DNA of 64,000 nucleotides from Gemmatimonadota bacterium (GTDB lineage Bacteria > Gemmatimonadota > Gemmatimonadetes > Longimicrobiales > Gaopeijiaceae), in contig JAWKQN010000012.1 in NCBI GenBank assembly GCA_041390125.1, positions 62,001-126,000 of the forward strand, read 5' to 3'. Positions 62,221 to 64,000 of the stretch are shown here, one piece after another; the stretch's first letter is position 1; each line of letters begins with the position of its first letter. A program made the position numbers and the translations under genes. The notes below the pieces were generated by a model that was given only the letters and a program-made list of their open reading frames with translations, ran no database searches and had not been told where the DNA came from.

Positions 62221-63174
62221 ATGCGGCCGGCGCGGCCGGCCGGGCCGTCCGGGGCGGCCCTGGGGCTGCTGTGCGCGGCTGCGGTGTGCGCACCCGTGGC
62301 TGCGCAGCAGATCCCCGACCCCGACTTCGACGCGACGGTCGCGTCGCCGGCGTTCCCGTCCGGGACCGGGCCCCGCGTGCTGGTGGACGCGGCCCATCAG
62401 AACTTCCACACCGCCGACGGGCGCTACGGGGCGTTCGCCGCCGTGCTGCGGGCGGATGGCTACCGGATCGGGTCGGGGACGCGGAGCCTGGATGCCGAGG
62501 CGCTCGCGGGGGTGGACGTGCTCGTCATCGCCAACCCCGGCATGGAGGGCGGAGCGAGCTGGGCGCTGCCCACGGCCCCGGTCTTCACCGAGGCGGAGGT
62601 CGCCACCGTGCGGCAGTGGGTCGAGCAGGGCGGCGCGCTCTTCCTCATCGCCGACCACATGCCGGCCGCCGGAGCCGCCGCGTCGCTCGCCGCCGCCTTC
62701 GGCGTCCGCTTCACCAACGGCTACACGTTCGGGCCGCGCGACGGGAGTGGCATTCCCGGCGACCGCTTCACCCGCGCCGACGGCACCTTGCGCCCGCACC
62801 CCATCACCGACGGCCGCCACGCCTCCGAGCGGGTCGATTCCATCCGCACCTTCACCGGTCAGGCGTTCCAGCTCGTGGCCCCCGCGGACACCCTGCTGCG
62901 CTACGGGGCGGACGCGGTGACGCTCCTGCCGGTGGACGCGGGCGCGGGCACGCTGGACGAGCGGACGCCGCGGGTGCCGTCCCCGTCCTGGCCGCACGCG
63001 GTCGCGCTGGAGGTGGGGCAGGGACGGGCGGTCCTGTTCGGGGAGGCCGCGGCCTTCTCCGCCCAATTGGCGGGTCCGAACCGCTTTCCCATGGGCATGA
63101 ACCACCCGGACGCCGCGCGCAACAAGCAGCTCCTCCTCAACGTGCTGCACTGGCTGTCGGGCCTGACCGGCTAG
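62221..63174 (+). CDS. Secreted GATase-like (DUF4350-type) protein
   Basis: 317 residues with a signal peptide (ALGLLCAAAVCAPVAAQ). The domain starts PRVLVDAAHQNFHTADGRYGAFAAVLRADGY and has DVLVIANPGMEGG, VRQWVEQGGALFLIADHMPAAGAAASLAAAFG, patterns of the class I glutamine amidotransferase-like fold found in DUF4350 and related proteins. The reaction is unknown. It starts two bases after the ExbD-like gene, so the two are one operon. Confidence 0.75.
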   Translation: MRPARPAGPSGAALGLLCAAAVCAPVAAQQIPDPDFDATVASPAFPSGTGPRVLVDAAHQNFHTADGRYGAFAAVLRADGYRIGSGTRSLDAEALAGVDVLVIANPGMEGGASWALPTAPVFTEAEVATVRQWVEQGGALFLIADHMPAAGAAASLAAAFGVRFTNGYTFGPRDGSGIPGDRFTRADGTLRPHPITDGRHASERVDSIRTFTGQAFQLVAPADTLLRYGADAVTLLPVDAGAGTLDERTPRVPSPSWPHAVALEVGQGRAVLFGEAAAFSAQLAGPNRFPMGMNHPDAARNKQLLLNVLHWLSGLTG

Positions 63175-63255
63175 GAACGCCGACCCTGCTCGGGTCGGGG
63201 AAGAATTGCCGCGGAGCGGGGTAGCGAGGGAGAGCGCAGGTATCCCCTCTTCGAG

Positions 63256-64000
63256 ATGGCCATGGCCGAGCCCGCAGCCGCCCGGTCCCCCGCACCCGTC
63301 GCCGAGCGCCGCATGGCGTGGTCGGTCCGCATCGCGCGGATCGCCGGGATCCCCGTGCAGGTCCACGCCACCTTCCTGCTGCTCCTGGGCTGGATCGCCT
63401 GGATCCACTGGCGCGACGGCGGCACGCTGGCCGCAGTCGTGGACGGGGTCGTCTTCGTGCTCGCGGTCTTCCTCTGCGTGGTGTTGCACGAGTTCGGACA
63501 CGCGCTCGCGGCGCGCCGCTTCGGGATCGTCACCCGCGACATCACGCTGCTGCCCATCGGCGGTCTGGCGCGCCTGGAGCGCATGCCGGACAAACCGCAA
63601 CAGGAGCTGTGGGTCGCCATCGCCGGCCCGCTCGTCAACGTCGCGATCGCGCTCGTGCTCTGGGCCGGGCTGACGTGGGCGGGTGCGCTCCGCCCGATGG
63701 GCTCCATGGGCGTCGCCCAGGGCAGTCTGCTGGAGCGTCTGCTGGTCGTGAACGTCGCCCTGGTGCTGTTCAACCTCATCCCGGCCTTCCCCATGGACGG
63801 CGGACGCGTCCTGCGCGCGCTGCTGGCCTTCCAGATGGGCCTGCCGCGCGCGACCCGCGTCGCGGCCACCCTGGGACAGGGCCTGGCCCTCCTCTTCGGT
63901 CTGATCGGCCTGGTGTACAATCCCTTCCTGGCGTTCATCGCCCTCTTCGTGTGGATCGGGGCCGCGCAGGAGGCCAGCGCGGTGGAGGTGCGCGCCATCC
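63256..64000 (+). CDS. Site-2 protease family metalloprotease (M50; cut by window edge)
   Basis: Intramembrane zinc protease with at least five spans. From ATG 63256 (63262 is also possible) the 248 visible residues hold WSVRIARIAGIPVQVHATFLLLL, the zinc motif HEFGH (in VVLHEFGHALAARRFGI), ITLLPIGGLARLE, and the second metal site NLIPAFPMDGGR. The frame is open at the window edge. Proteins of this layout (SpoIVFB/Rip3-like) usually carry two CBS domains after the membrane part; these would lie outside. Confidence 0.93.
   Translation, partial: MAMAEPAAARSPAPVAERRMAWSVRIARIAGIPVQVHATFLLLLGWIAWIHWRDGGTLAAVVDGVVFVLAVFLCVVLHEFGHALAARRFGIVTRDITLLPIGGLARLERMPDKPQQELWVAIAGPLVNVAIALVLWAGLTWAGALRPMGSMGVAQGSLLERLLVVNVALVLFNLIPAFPMDGGRVLRALLAFQMGLPRATRVAATLGQGLALLFGLIGLVYNPFLAFIALFVWIGAAQEASAVEVRAI

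Overview
The window is high-GC DNA holding one end of a photosynthesis gene cluster (about 1-17.7 kb), a haem/bacteriochlorophyll precursor operon (17.8-24.6 kb) and about 39 kb of ordinary chromosomal genes. The type-II reaction centre (pufL/pufM), LH1 (pufA/pufB), bchCXYZ, bchI/bchD/bchO and crtF show an anoxygenic phototroph of the purple type. The flanking genes (two MacB-like orphan permeases, PadR next to such a permease, many periplasmic or lipoprotein amidohydrolases, M61 and M19 peptidases) and the C5-pathway hemL are more like Gemmatimonadota than Alphaproteobacteria. A phototrophic Gemmatimonadota relative is my best guess, by inference only.

Region 1 (1-7.9 kb): on the minus strand bchC-bchX-bchY-bchZ are joined by 1-4 base stop/start overlaps. 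They are followed by pufB-pufA-pufL-pufM, with pufM running off the left edge. Between bchZ and pufB lies bchO on the opposite strand, so the classical bchCXYZ-puf superoperon is interrupted. A strong hairpin separates pufA and pufL. Two PpsR-type palindromes, 8 bp apart, overlap a bchC promoter. Region 2 (8.1-12.4 kb): bchI-bchD-crtF on the minus strand, preceded by a 90-residue unknown protein.

Region 3 (12.4-17.7 kb) is a light-response module on the plus strand: an AerR/PpaA-like B12-binding protein, PpsR/CrtJ, and a bacteriophytochrome without a kinase domain. A convergent haem oxygenase would supply its biliverdin. PpsR here has no cysteine, so the known thiol redox switch cannot operate, and control may fall to the two photoreceptor-like partners. 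Region 4: hemC-hemD-hemB-hemL-hemE-hemY is a tightly overlapping operon diverging from the haem oxygenase gene. It supplies tetrapyrrole precursors, and hemC seems to start with CTG.

Region 5 (24.7-64 kb) is housekeeping and accessory: an M19 dipeptidase with a short RecQ, two secreted/outer-membrane unknowns, a creatininase-ABM pair, asparaginase, four amidohydrolases, an M29-like aminopeptidase, a flavin monooxygenase, a LuxR-type TPR regulator, PadR plus permease, TetR plus a small membrane protein, an M61 peptidase, outer-membrane beta-barrels, a sulfotransferase with a membrane sulfatase, a second permease, an ExbD-like domain protein, and a truncated site-2 protease at the right edge. 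No tRNA, rRNA, CRISPR array, IS element or phage gene was seen.
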